Assembly (NCBI RefSeq): GCF_002072185.1
Contig: NZ_MVIW01000019.1
Location: 1 to 58,362, forward strand
DNA length: 58,362 nucleotides
Origin: Actinomyces denticolens
Lineage (GTDB): Bacteria; Actinomycetota; Actinomycetes; Actinomycetales; Actinomycetaceae
Direction of reading: 5' to 3'
Positions 24,201 to 31,585 of the stretch are shown in pieces (position 1 is the stretch's first letter; every line of letters starts with the position of its first letter). Both the position numbers and the translations under genes were made by a program. The notes below the pieces were generated by a model, which saw nothing but the letters and a program-made list of their open reading frames with translations, was not told where the DNA came from and ran no database searches.

Positions 24201-25983
24201 CGAGCCGGGGCATCCTCACGACGGTGTCACCGTGCGGGTGCCGATCGAGGTGCTGGGGCGCCTGGAGCCGAAGGGCTTCGACTGGCTCGTGCCGGGGATG
24301 CGGCCCGAGCTCGTCGTGGCCACGATCCGAGCGCTTCCCAAGCGGGTGCGCCGCCAGCTCGTCCCCGCCCCGGATGTGGGCGCGCAGGTGTGGGCGCTCC
24401 TGCAGGAGGAGTACCCGACGCCGCCCGGCGCCTCCTGCCCGGATACCCCCTTCGAGGAGGCCTTCGCGGCTGCGGTGGGGCGCCTGCGGGGCGTGGAGAT
24501 CCGCGACGACGACTGGGCCGAGGCCGCCGAGCGCCTGCCCGATCACCTGTCGATCGCCTTCGTGGCGCTCGACGCGCGAGGAGGGGTTCTGGGGCGCGGC
24601 AAGGATCTCGTGGCGCTGCAGAGGCGCCTGTCGGGGCGCACGCAGGAGGCCGTGCGCTCGGCGGTGCACGGGGCGCTCGCCCAGGCGATGGAGGAGGCGC
24701 GGGCCCGCTCCGACGGGCGTGACGGATCGCGGGGCCCGGGCAAGAAGAAGGGCGGGCGCGGCACGCGCCACGGCAACCAGACCGGGAAGCGCGCCCGGAA
24801 CGAGCCGAGTACTGGCGACGGCGCGAGCCCTGCCGGCATGGCGGCGCGCGGCGCCGGCTGCGCCGGACCGGCCGGCGTGAGCGCGGGGCTGGCCGAGCGG
24901 GCGGGCCTGGAGGAGTGGCCGAACGGCCTCGCCGGGCTCACCGGCCGGGATTCCTCCACGATCCCCGCCACGGTGGAGTCCACCGGCGTGGCCGGGCTCG
25001 TCGTGCGAGGCTACCCGGCCCTCGTGGCCAGTGGCGGCGCGACCCGACTGCGTCCCGGCGGGGCCGACTCGGGCGACAGCGGGGGACGCGCGCCCCAGGG
25101 GCCCTCGGCGACAGGCTCGAGCGGCAGGGTCTCGGGAAAGGGTCGCGGCGAGAAGGCGGGCGGCACCGGCGGGGGCGGCAGGCCCGCGGCCCCCGCCGCG
25201 GATCTGGTGATCCTGTCCGACGCCGTCGCCCAGGAGCGGGAGCATCCTGCCGGCGTGATCACGCTGGCGCTGGCGCGCGCGGCGCTGCCGACGGGGCGGA
25301 TCACGAGCCGCTGGAGCGGCGGGGAATCGCTCATGCTGGCGGCGAGCCCCTACCGGTCCACCGAGGCGCTGGTCGCCGATCTCCAGCTGGCGGCGGCGCG
25401 CGCCGTCGCCGAGCAGTGGGCGGCCCGCACCGGCCGACGGCTCGCCGAGGTGCGCGAGAAGGCCGCTTTCGATGAGCTCGCGGGGGCGATGCGCGAAGGC
25501 CTGGAGGACGAGGTCCACAGGATCGCCCTCATCGTGGTGCGCGCGCTGGAGGCGCGGCGGGAGGTTCAGGACGCGGTGGATGCGCATACCTCGCTCGCGC
25601 TGCTGACCACGCTGCAGGAGGTGCGCGAGCAGGCCGCCGCGCTCATCGCCGATGGGTTCATCGCCGCCGCGCCCGCCAGCCGATTGCAGCACCTGCCCAG
25701 GTACCTCAAGGCACTGGCGATGAGGGTGGAGCGGGCGGCCTCCTCGCCGTCGGCGGCATCGCAGGACGCGGCCCTGGCCTACCAGGCGCGCGAGGCCCTG
25801 GCCCTGGTCGAGCGGGCGCGGGAGAGGAGCGCCGACCTCCCGCCGGACGCGGCGCGCGAGGCGGCGCTGACCGAGGCCCGATGGATGGTGGAGGAACTGC
25901 GGGTGAGCCTGTTCGCCCAGACGCTGGGGACCTCCCAGAAGGTCAGCCCCCAGCGCATCTCCAAGCTCGTCGCCACCATCTAG
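21232..25983 (+). CDS. hrpA: ATP-dependent RNA helicase HrpA (DEAH-box)
   Basis: The protein has 1583 residues from the ATG at 21232 (21211 is an alternative). A basic Arg/Gly-rich N-terminus of about 62 residues is followed by helicase motifs: AGETGSGKTTQIPK (near 110), IVDEAHERS (209-215), TSATIDSERF (about 240), NVAETSLTVPGIRYVVDPG and NQRSGRCGRLADG. The HA2, OB-fold and DUF3418 regions follow (for example QELFDFYD-like ALFDFYDDRLPEDV). It is longer than the usual 1300 residues because of an Arg/Gly/Ala-rich, probably disordered insertion between about 1160 and 1320 inside the C-terminal region. HrpA acts in mRNA and ribosome-linked RNA processing. It is transcribed alone and ends next to a repeat cluster. 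Confidence 0.95.
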   Translation: MDTTSAAGDAGESRGHQQERRDRRDSGGRREGSGRGCRPARKQDGHGRRRHGNRQGRRPRRSWPGFTPEQLAERAASVPAIVYPDELPVTARRTEIAEAIQHNQVVIVAGETGSGKTTQIPKICLELGRGITGMIGHTQPRRIAARSVAERIADELGTRISSEGIVGYQVRFTEEVGARTLIKLMTDGILLAEIQSDPMLTRYDTIIVDEAHERSLNIDFILGYLARLLPSRPGLKVIITSATIDSERFAEHFGTERSRPDGGGAPDGDARSDGAAPTPAARVPAPVIEVTGRTYPVEIRYRPLSADEPDDGADAADGTGRAPRAGRAKRPEPAPREDRDQVTGILDAVDELLATGPGDILVFLAGERDIRDTESALADHLGPRLAVDGRSRLPGGVEVVPLYSRLSAAEQHRVFEPHSTRRIVLATNVAETSLTVPGIRYVVDPGLARISRYSNRTKVQRLPIEPISRASANQRSGRCGRLADGVAIRLYSEADFGSRPEYTEPEILRTSLASVILQMAALGLGAVEDFPFIDPPDRRAVRDGIALLAEIGAIEPDGAARADGPRLTAVGRRLARLPIDPRLGRMLLEAGELGCAGEVLVIVAALSIQDVRERPVDKQEASDALHRRFADPTSDFLTYLNLWRYLRTQSRELSGSAFRRMCRAEFLHYLRIREWQDVHTQLRQMSRQLGLSPSPVELPTARAIRAAGAALEPGSHAAQIAHGDVAAAVVALGRSADTPDADAIHRSLLVGLLSNVGNWDERRREYAGARGTRFTIWPGSGLRRKTYDWVMTAELVETSRLFARTVAKVDERWIEEAAERAGLLRRVYGEPYWSTRHGAAMVHEKVMLYGMTLVADRPSTLASVGTDSARQVAREMFIRSGLVEGGWHARHGFVERNRELREELEDVERRRREHGLLASDEALFDFYDDRLPEDVHGAADFDAWWKRERGRHPDLLDFTRELLLPGDDDATGYPDAWTQGDLTLGLEYVFEPGHPHDGVTVRVPIEVLGRLEPKGFDWLVPGMRPELVVATIRALPKRVRRQLVPAPDVGAQVWALLQEEYPTPPGASCPDTPFEEAFAAAVGRLRGVEIRDDDWAEAAERLPDHLSIAFVALDARGGVLGRGKDLVALQRRLSGRTQEAVRSAVHGALAQAMEEARARSDGRDGSRGPGKKKGGRGTRHGNQTGKRARNEPSTGDGASPAGMAARGAGCAGPAGVSAGLAERAGLEEWPNGLAGLTGRDSSTIPATVESTGVAGLVVRGYPALVASGGATRLRPGGADSGDSGGRAPQGPSATGSSGRVSGKGRGEKAGGTGGGGRPAAPAADLVILSDAVAQEREHPAGVITLALARAALPTGRITSRWSGGESLMLAASPYRSTEALVADLQLAAARAVAEQWAARTGRRLAEVREKAAFDELAGAMREGLEDEVHRIALIVVRALEARREVQDAVDAHTSLALLTTLQEVREQAAALIADGFIAAAPASRLQHLPRYLKALAMRVERAASSPSAASQDAALAYQAREALALVERARERSADLPPDAAREAALTEARWMVEELRVSLFAQTLGTSQKVSPQRISKLVATI

Positions 25984-26010
25984 CCCCACCCATCGCTCCT
26001 CCCTATCACC

Positions 26011-26108
26011 GAGACCGGTCGAAACCGTCATCGAGACCGGTCGAAAACGCCATCGAAACCGGTGGCCGGTCCTCCGGACCGGTCTCGATCGCCACTTCGA
26101 CCGGTCTC
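26011..26108. repeat. Intact REP-like cluster of 22-bp GAGACCGGTC units
   Basis: Two direct 22-bp units (26011-26032 and 26033-26054) share GAGACCGGTCGAAA and end in ATC. The palindrome GGTCCTCCGGACC (26068-26080) and an inverted unit (26087-26108) follow. The cluster fills the gap between hrpA and the convergent gene at 26135, so it could also stop transcription from both sides. It is the only copy in the window not cut by the IS and shows the presumed empty target: ATCGAGACC followed by GGTCCGGAGG in reverse complement. Confidence 0.85.
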
Positions 26109-26134
26109 GATGGAGGCGGCGGGCCGCCTCGCCG

Positions 26135-27607
26135 TCAGGCCGGCCGCAGGCCCTCGGCGGCCAGCGCCGCCCGGGCCCTGCCCCAGCGCCGGTCATCACG
26201 GAAGGCGAGCCAGAGGGAATCGAGCCCCCGGTCGGCGACGGCGGCGTAGAAGGCCTCCGGCCCCCGCTCGGCGCCGCGTCTCAGGGCGCGGGCGTTGACG
26301 ATCTCCTCCTCAGTCCGGCCGCCGCCCAGATGCGCGATGAAGGCCCTCCGATCGGACCACGCGGTGCCCGGATCGCTCTCATCGAGGTGGAGCCAGCGAT
26401 GCCCGGGCGCGATCCCGAGCGCGGCATCGCCCTCGAGCGGCGGGGTCACCGGCCGCGTCCAGTCCCGACCGGCCCGGGTGGCGAGGATCGAGGCGGGCCA
26501 GACGACGCCGGTGTCCAGATCCAGCCAGACGCCGTCGCGCTGCCCGCCGGCGGCGACGGAGGTCACCAGCGCCCCCAGGCGCAGCGGAAGGGGCGAGCCG
26601 GCGGGGCTCTCCCCTCGCAGCCGGGCCATGATCAGCTCGGCGAGGACGTCGTCGCCGGGCCATCCGCGCAGTTCGAGCTGGGTGATGGCGGAGAGCATCG
26701 CGGCGGTCATCGGCTCGCGCAGCGCGTGGCCGGGCCCGTCGCTGGAGCGCCAGGTGCCCGCCAGGCAGGCGCCGACCTGCTGGAGGGCATGGCGGCAGTC
26801 GGCTCCGGTGATGGCGGACACGAGCGAGGGGATATCGCGCCGGGCCCGGGCCCTGCGCACCGCGTCGACGTCGACCGGCTCAGCCACCGGGGCGCCGAAC
26901 TCCTCGAGGAAGGCCAGGTGCCGGGGGCGCTCCCCCCACTGCCCGCGCGGGTTCCGCGGATCCCGACGCTCCTCACGGTCCGGATGGTCCCAGCGGTCCC
27001 GGGCCTCGGCGCGCTCGGCGGCCCTGCGGGCGCGACGGCTCCGCCTCCCCTCGAGGGCCTCGGGCGCGGGGCGGGCTCCGGAGTTCCCGTCGCCGTCGGC
27101 CTCCCGGCGCCCGGCGCTCCGGCCGCGCTCGGGGTCGGGTCGAGTCCGGCCGTACTGGTCCGGGAGGTCGCCCCAGCCTCGGATGGGCTGCGGGCCGGTG
27201 ATGCGCGGGCCGATGAGCTGCTCGACACTGATCTTGTCGGTGACCGTGCAGCGGTACACCCAGCGGTCGGACAGGTCGAAGACGTAGCGCATCGTGTCCC
27301 CGCGCTCCAGGAGCGGCTTGACCGTGGTGGTGCCGGGCAGGACTCGGTCGAGGATGGGCCCGCCGATGGCGGCTCGGGCGGCGAGGTCGCGATGAGGGAC
27401 GTCGTCGATGACGCGGGTGCCGTCGGCGAGGGCGAATTCGTGGTGATGAGCCCGGTCCCAGCGGGCGAAGGCGAGGTCGATGGCGCGGGCGAGCTCGGCG
27501 AAGGTGGTCGACGGCGGCGCGATGAGATCGCGCCCGGGGGGCGGGTCGAGGTCGATACCGCGACCGCCCAGGAGCTCCACGGTGATGACCTGCCAGCGTC
27601 TCGCCAT
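26135..27607 (-). CDS. Plasmid pRiA4b ORF-3-like protein with extended C-terminal domain
   Basis: The protein has 490 residues from the ATG at 27607. The N-terminal 150 residues match the pRiA4b ORF-3-like domain: VITVELLGGRGIDL, TFAELARAIDLAFARWDRAH, HHEFALADG and MRYVFDLSDRWVYRCTV. A highly charged Arg/Glu/Asp linker follows (residues about 165-250). A second domain then includes LVSAITGADCRHALQQVG and DGVWLDLDTGVVWPASIL, the latter resembling UPF0158 proteins. Functions of both domains are unknown. CAGCAT lies seven bases before the ATG, a weak leaderless-type match. Its 3' end faces hrpA across the repeat cluster. Confidence 0.7.
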   Translation of the reverse strand: MARRWQVITVELLGGRGIDLDPPPGRDLIAPPSTTFAELARAIDLAFARWDRAHHHEFALADGTRVIDDVPHRDLAARAAIGGPILDRVLPGTTTVKPLLERGDTMRYVFDLSDRWVYRCTVTDKISVEQLIGPRITGPQPIRGWGDLPDQYGRTRPDPERGRSAGRREADGDGNSGARPAPEALEGRRSRRARRAAERAEARDRWDHPDREERRDPRNPRGQWGERPRHLAFLEEFGAPVAEPVDVDAVRRARARRDIPSLVSAITGADCRHALQQVGACLAGTWRSSDGPGHALREPMTAAMLSAITQLELRGWPGDDVLAELIMARLRGESPAGSPLPLRLGALVTSVAAGGQRDGVWLDLDTGVVWPASILATRAGRDWTRPVTPPLEGDAALGIAPGHRWLHLDESDPGTAWSDRRAFIAHLGGGRTEEEIVNARALRRGAERGPEAFYAAVADRGLDSLWLAFRDDRRWGRARAALAAEGLRPA

Positions 27608-27776
27608 GGCCCTGATGCTGCCATAGCCTCGCGGAGCGCGCATGAGCCCCGGGCTGGGAAAATCCTGGAGGTCGCGCGTCTTCCCGGCGCGGGCCCCACC
27701 CACCTGCGGCGGGAAGCGGACGGCCGTCGCGATGCGCGTGATTCCGCGAGGCGCGGATCGCACGGGGCTCAGCGGC

Positions 27777-29375
27777 TCACAGCACCGACGACATGAGCCG
27801 GCACACGTTGTCGATGTAGCGCAGGTAGCGGGGCTCGGCGGCCCACTGCTCGGCGGTCAGCTCCTCGGAGACGGCCCGGTAGGCCTCATCGTTGGCGCGC
27901 AGGAGGTCGTCGAGGTCCCCGCCGAAGGCCAGCAGCATGACCTCGTAGTTGAGGGTGAAGCTGCGGAAATCCATGTTGGACGAGCCGATGACCGCCACCT
28001 CGCCGTCCACCGTCATGTACTTGGAGTGCAGGACGGTGGGCGGGGGGTAGCGGAAGATCCGTACCCCGGCGGCCAGCAGCGCCGGGTAGTAGGAGCGCTG
28101 GGCGTGGTTGACGATGAACTGGTCGGACTCCTTGCCGACGAACAGCTCGACCTGCACGCCCCGGTAGGCGGCCGACGTGATCGCGGCCAGCAGCGCCTCG
28201 TCGGGGATGAAGTAGGGGCTGGTGATGGACACCCGCCGGGTGGCCCCCTGGATGAGGGACAGGAACATCCGCAGGTTCGGCTCCAGGGGGTAGCCGGGCC
28301 CGGACGGCACGAGTTGCATGGCGTTGACGACGGCGCCGGGGCGCCCGGGGCGGGGCGCGGCGGAGCCCACGGTGGGCACGGGCCCCTGACCCACCTCGGG
28401 GATGGCCTCGGGCAGGGCCTCGGCGATGGTGGAGGTGGAGCGCTTGTGGACGGGCCGCGAGACACCGGGCTTGCGCTTGCGGGCCGGGCTGAGGGCGAAG
28501 ACGTCGAGGAGCTCGTCGGCCTCGAAGAGCCAGTCCATGGCGAAGACGGCCTGCGCCTCGGCGACGATCGCGCCCGTGACCTCCACGGTGAGGTCCTTCC
28601 AGACGCGCCCCGCCCAGCGGTTGCGGCGCAGCAGATAGGTGGGGTCGATGATGTTGTGGGAGCCGATGAAGGCCCGCTCGTTGTCGATGATGAGGAGCTT
28701 GCGGTGATTGCGCAGGTCGGGGCGGCGCCAGCGCAGGCGGAAGGGCAGGAGGGGCATCATGAGCCACCACTCGATGCCCGCCGCGCTCAGGCGCTTGCCC
28801 AGGGTCCTCCAGCCGGGGTACTTGCGGCTGCCCAGGTGGTCGAGCAGGAGACGCACCTTGACGCCGCGGGCGGCGGCGCGCTCCAGGGCGCTGTAGAAGA
28901 CGTCGGTGACGTCGTCCCAGGACTGAATGTAGCACTCGACGTTCACCGAGGTGGTGGCCTCATCGATGGCGCGGGCCATGGCGGCGTAGGTGGCCGCGGA
29001 GTCGTCGTGGAGGGCGATGACCTCCCCGGTGAGGCAGGGCAGTCCGGTCAGGCGCCGGTTCATGCGCAGGATCGACTCGAGGTGCCCGGACTCACTGGCC
29101 CCGGGCGGGGCGTCGGGCAGGTGCGCGGTGTAGCGCAGCGCCATCTCGTTGACCTCGACCTGCTGGCGGTAGCGCTTGCCGGTCACGCGCGGGCTGCCCA
29201 GGAGCAGGTAGAGGGGGAGTCCGACGACGGGCAGGAGGAAGATGAGGATGAGCCAGGCCGTCGACGACGACGGGCGGCGGTTCTCGGGGATGGTCCCCAG
29301 GGCGACGATCTTGATGACGTACTCGACGACGACCCACGCGGTGGCGAGGGAGGAGGGGAGCGTCATCAGCCTCAT
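27777..29375 (-). CDS. cls: Cardiolipin synthase, phospholipase-D type
   Basis: The protein has 532 residues. Two N-terminal membrane helices (ATAWVVVEYVIKIVALG and TAWLILIFLLPVVGLPLYLL) precede two PLD domains. The HKD motifs are RNHRKLLIIDNERAFIGSHN and LHSKYMTVDGEVAVIGSSN. Both active-site halves are intact, consistent with a bacterial ClsA-like enzyme that joins two phosphatidylglycerols. A roughly 50-residue Pro/Arg-rich insertion (KRKPGVSRPVHKRSTS...) separates the halves, which is unusual in length. CATCAT ends six bases before the ATG, suggesting a leaderless message. It is transcribed away from the exported protein gene with a 95-bp gap. Confidence 0.93.
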   Translation of the reverse strand: MRLMTLPSSLATAWVVVEYVIKIVALGTIPENRRPSSSTAWLILIFLLPVVGLPLYLLLGSPRVTGKRYRQQVEVNEMALRYTAHLPDAPPGASESGHLESILRMNRRLTGLPCLTGEVIALHDDSAATYAAMARAIDEATTSVNVECYIQSWDDVTDVFYSALERAAARGVKVRLLLDHLGSRKYPGWRTLGKRLSAAGIEWWLMMPLLPFRLRWRRPDLRNHRKLLIIDNERAFIGSHNIIDPTYLLRRNRWAGRVWKDLTVEVTGAIVAEAQAVFAMDWLFEADELLDVFALSPARKRKPGVSRPVHKRSTSTIAEALPEAIPEVGQGPVPTVGSAAPRPGRPGAVVNAMQLVPSGPGYPLEPNLRMFLSLIQGATRRVSITSPYFIPDEALLAAITSAAYRGVQVELFVGKESDQFIVNHAQRSYYPALLAAGVRIFRYPPPTVLHSKYMTVDGEVAVIGSSNMDFRSFTLNYEVMLLAFGGDLDDLLRANDEAYRAVSEELTAEQWAAEPRYLRYIDNVCRLMSSVL

Positions 29376-29470
29376 GGGCGCATGATGCCACGCACGGGTC
29401 CGTCGTCACCGACCCACACCGACGGGCGCCGAGGGGCACAGCCGGGGAGGGCACGGCGGGGCGGGCCGGC

Positions 29471-30442
29471 CTAGCCCGTGACGAGCGGGGAGCCGAAGAA
29501 CGTGCGATAGTAGCCGTAGAAGTTCCAGTTCCCCCAGGTCGTGCAGTCATCCCCGCCGGAGGCCGCGGCGTCGTTGGTCAGGTAGGGGGTGTAGTCGTAG
29601 AGCCCCGCGGTGGCCTGGTTGGCGACCGTCACCTCCCCCGACCCGCAGGCGGCGTCCGGGGAGTAGGCGATCGTCGTCGGCGTCCCGGCGATGAAGGCGT
29701 AGCCGCCGGGGTCGAGGCGATAGCGCTGGAACTGCCCGGCGGCGCCGTAGAGCTGGGCGAAGAACCCGCTGAACGCCGGATCGCACTGACCGCCGTCGGG
29801 GCAGGCGTAGCCGGCGGCGGCTTCGTAGTCGTGGGCGGTGAGGCGGCTGCCGGAGGCGGTGAGGAGCCCCTGCTCCTTATGGATGAGCACGAGGAGGACC
29901 CGAGGGTTGATGCCGCAGGCCGAGGCGACGCCGGAGATGACCCGGGCGGCGCTCTGCCCGCCGGCGGCGATGTAGCCGCCGGGGCAGACATCGGAGACCT
30001 CGCGGGTCTGGGTCTCGAAGACGGCGTCGGCGAGGCACGGCGTGCCGTCGCGACCCGGGACGCAGCCCTCGTTGACCGTGGCGATGAAGGCGGCGATCTC
30101 CTCCTCGCTCATGGCATCGGAGTCGTAGAAGACCTCGTCGTCGATGATGCGGGAGGCGGTGTAGCCCGTCATGTCCGGGACGACGGGCGCAGGCCCCGCG
30201 GGCTCGGGGGTGGCGGTCGGACCGGTCCCGAGGGAGACGAGCCGGCCCTCGAGGGACAGGGCGAGGACGGCCACGAGCACCGTGATGAGGAAGGAGAGGA
30301 TGAGGACGGCCAGTGGGCCGAGCCGACGACGGCGCCGCGCGGGCACGCGCGAATGGGCGCGGGCCGAGGTGCTCAGACGCTGGCCCGCGCCGCTGGGCTG
30401 GTCACGGCGGGAACCGGGGGGTGAAGGGGGCACTGGCCTCAT
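29471..30442 (-). CDS. Exported, membrane-anchored protein with lysozyme-like segment
   Basis: The protein has 323 residues. A basic N-terminus (ARRRRRLGPLAV) precedes one transmembrane helix (LILSFLITVLVAVLALSL). The exterior domain has MTGYTASRIIDDEVFYDSDA and MSEEEIAAFIATVNEGC. It also has SACGINPRVLLVLIHKEQGL, which resembles the catalytic-glutamate helix of lysozyme or lytic transglycosylase folds (INPxLLxxLIxxESG). Eight cysteines may form disulphides. The C-terminus WGNWNFYGYYRTFFGSPLV is characteristic of an actinobacterial family of wall-associated proteins. Peptidoglycan cleavage is inferred, not shown. Confidence 0.7.
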   Translation of the reverse strand: MRPVPPSPPGSRRDQPSGAGQRLSTSARAHSRVPARRRRRLGPLAVLILSFLITVLVAVLALSLEGRLVSLGTGPTATPEPAGPAPVVPDMTGYTASRIIDDEVFYDSDAMSEEEIAAFIATVNEGCVPGRDGTPCLADAVFETQTREVSDVCPGGYIAAGGQSAARVISGVASACGINPRVLLVLIHKEQGLLTASGSRLTAHDYEAAAGYACPDGGQCDPAFSGFFAQLYGAAGQFQRYRLDPGGYAFIAGTPTTIAYSPDAACGSGEVTVANQATAGLYDYTPYLTNDAAASGGDDCTTWGNWNFYGYYRTFFGSPLVTG

Positions 30443-30557
30443 GCTGCCATACTCGGGGCGGGGCGTTCACGTCTTCGGGGCGCCGGGCGCCGAGGGCGCC
30501 GGCCCCCGAGGGCGGCGGCCCTCCGGAGACAGCGGGGGCCGGCCGTACCCTTGGCCC

Positions 30558-31169
30558 GTGGATCCTCACGACGCCCTGACCCTCGCGCGCGGCCTCATGG
30601 AGGCGCACGGCGTGGGCGACTGGGAGCTGGCGCTCGACCGGGCCCGGCGCCGCGCGGGCCAGACCGATCACGCCCGGCGCCGCATCACCCTTTCGCGCCC
30701 CCTGACGGCGCTGTACTCGCCCTCCGAGGTGCGCGAGACGGTCCTGCACGAGATCGCCCACGCGCGGGTGGGGCCCGCCCATGGTCACGACGCCGTGTGG
30801 GCGGCGGAGGCCCGGCGCCTGGGCGCGAGCGGCAGGCGCCTGGTCGCGGCGGACGCGCCGAGCCTGCCCGGCCGGTGGGTGGGGATCTGCCCGGCGGGCC
30901 ACACGGTCGATCGGATGCGCCGGCCCCGGCGGCCGATGTCCTGCGCGCGCTGCGGCGGGCGCTTCGACCCAGCCCATCTCATGCGCTGGGAGCTCGACGG
31001 CGTCCCCGTGGCCCCCGGCCGGATCGGCGCCGAGTACGAGCGGGCGCTGCGCCGCCTCGGCGGGGAAGCCTCCCCCGCGGGCAGTGTTGCCGCCGGGAGC
31101 GGTCTCAGGCGAGGATTGCACCGAACCGAGCCACGGGAAGCCGTCGGACCCACTGAGGAGACACGATGA
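30558..31169 (+). CDS. SprT-like zinc metallopeptidase-domain protein
   Basis: The protein has 203 residues. [18 protein letters not shown] contains the HExxH zinc motif with a third His after ten residues, as in SprT/SprT-like domains. A C-terminal [12 protein letters not shown]...CARCGGRF looks like a treble-clef zinc ribbon. SprT-like domains are related to SPRTN proteases, and the bacterial role is unclear. The start is GTG 30558: TACCCT at 30546-30551 ends six bases before it and no Shine-Dalgarno is present, so the mRNA is probably leaderless. The stop overlaps the next start in an ATGA arrangement, coupling it to the YbjQ-like gene. Confidence 0.8.
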   Translation: MDPHDALTLARGLMEAHGVGDWELALDRARRRAGQTDHARRRITLSRPLTALYSPSEVRETVLHEIAHARVGPAHGHDAVWAAEARRLGASGRRLVAADAPSLPGRWVGICPAGHTVDRMRRPRRPMSCARCGGRFDPAHLMRWELDGVPVAPGRIGAEYERALRRLGGEASPAGSVAAGSGLRRGLHRTEPREAVGPTEETR

Positions 31170-31534
31170 TCGTCACCACCACCCCCACCGTCGAGGGATA
31201 CCCCGTCAGCCAGTACCTGCGCGTCGTGTGCGGGGAGACGATCGCCGGGGTCAACATGTTCAAGGACATCGCCGCGGGCTTCCGCAACATGGTGGGCGGG
31301 CGCTCGGAGTCCTACGAGCGCGAGCTCATCCAGGCCCGCGAGACCGCCCTGGCGGAGATGGTGCAGCGCGCCACCGAGCTCGGCGCCGAGGGCGTCGTCG
31401 GCGTCGATATCGACTACGAGACGCTCGGCTCGGACAACGGCATGCTCATGGTGACCGCCTCCGGCACGGCAGTGCGCTTCACCCCCGTCCAGCAGGCCTC
31501 GGCCGCGGGGGCGGCGGGCGCCGTCGGCTACTGA
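31166..31534 (+). CDS. YbjQ/UPF0145 family protein
   Basis: The protein has 122 residues. It matches the YbjQ family, a pentameric beta-alpha fold: [54 protein letters not shown] and [15 protein letters not shown]. Family members are sometimes labelled heavy-metal-binding, but this is not well established. The start overlaps the preceding SprT-like stop by four bases. A perfect 14-bp hairpin 7 bp after the stop ends the unit. Confidence 0.9.
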   Translation: MIVTTTPTVEGYPVSQYLRVVCGETIAGVNMFKDIAAGFRNMVGGRSESYERELIQARETALAEMVQRATELGAEGVVGVDIDYETLGSDNGMLMVTASGTAVRFTPVQQASAAGAAGAVGY

Positions 31535-31540
31535 CCCGCT

Positions 31541-31573
31541 GGGCCCTGCTGCCGTCCCGCGGCAGCAGGGCCC
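31541..31573. terminator. Bidirectional hairpin between convergent genes
   Basis: GGGCCCTGCTGCCG (31541-31554) and CGGCAGCAGGGCCC (31560-31573) form a perfect 14-bp stem with a 5-base loop. It sits between the stop codons of the YbjQ-like gene (plus) and the UMF1 gene (minus) and should serve both. Confidence 0.8.
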
Positions 31574-31585
31574 GGGCGGCCCCGG

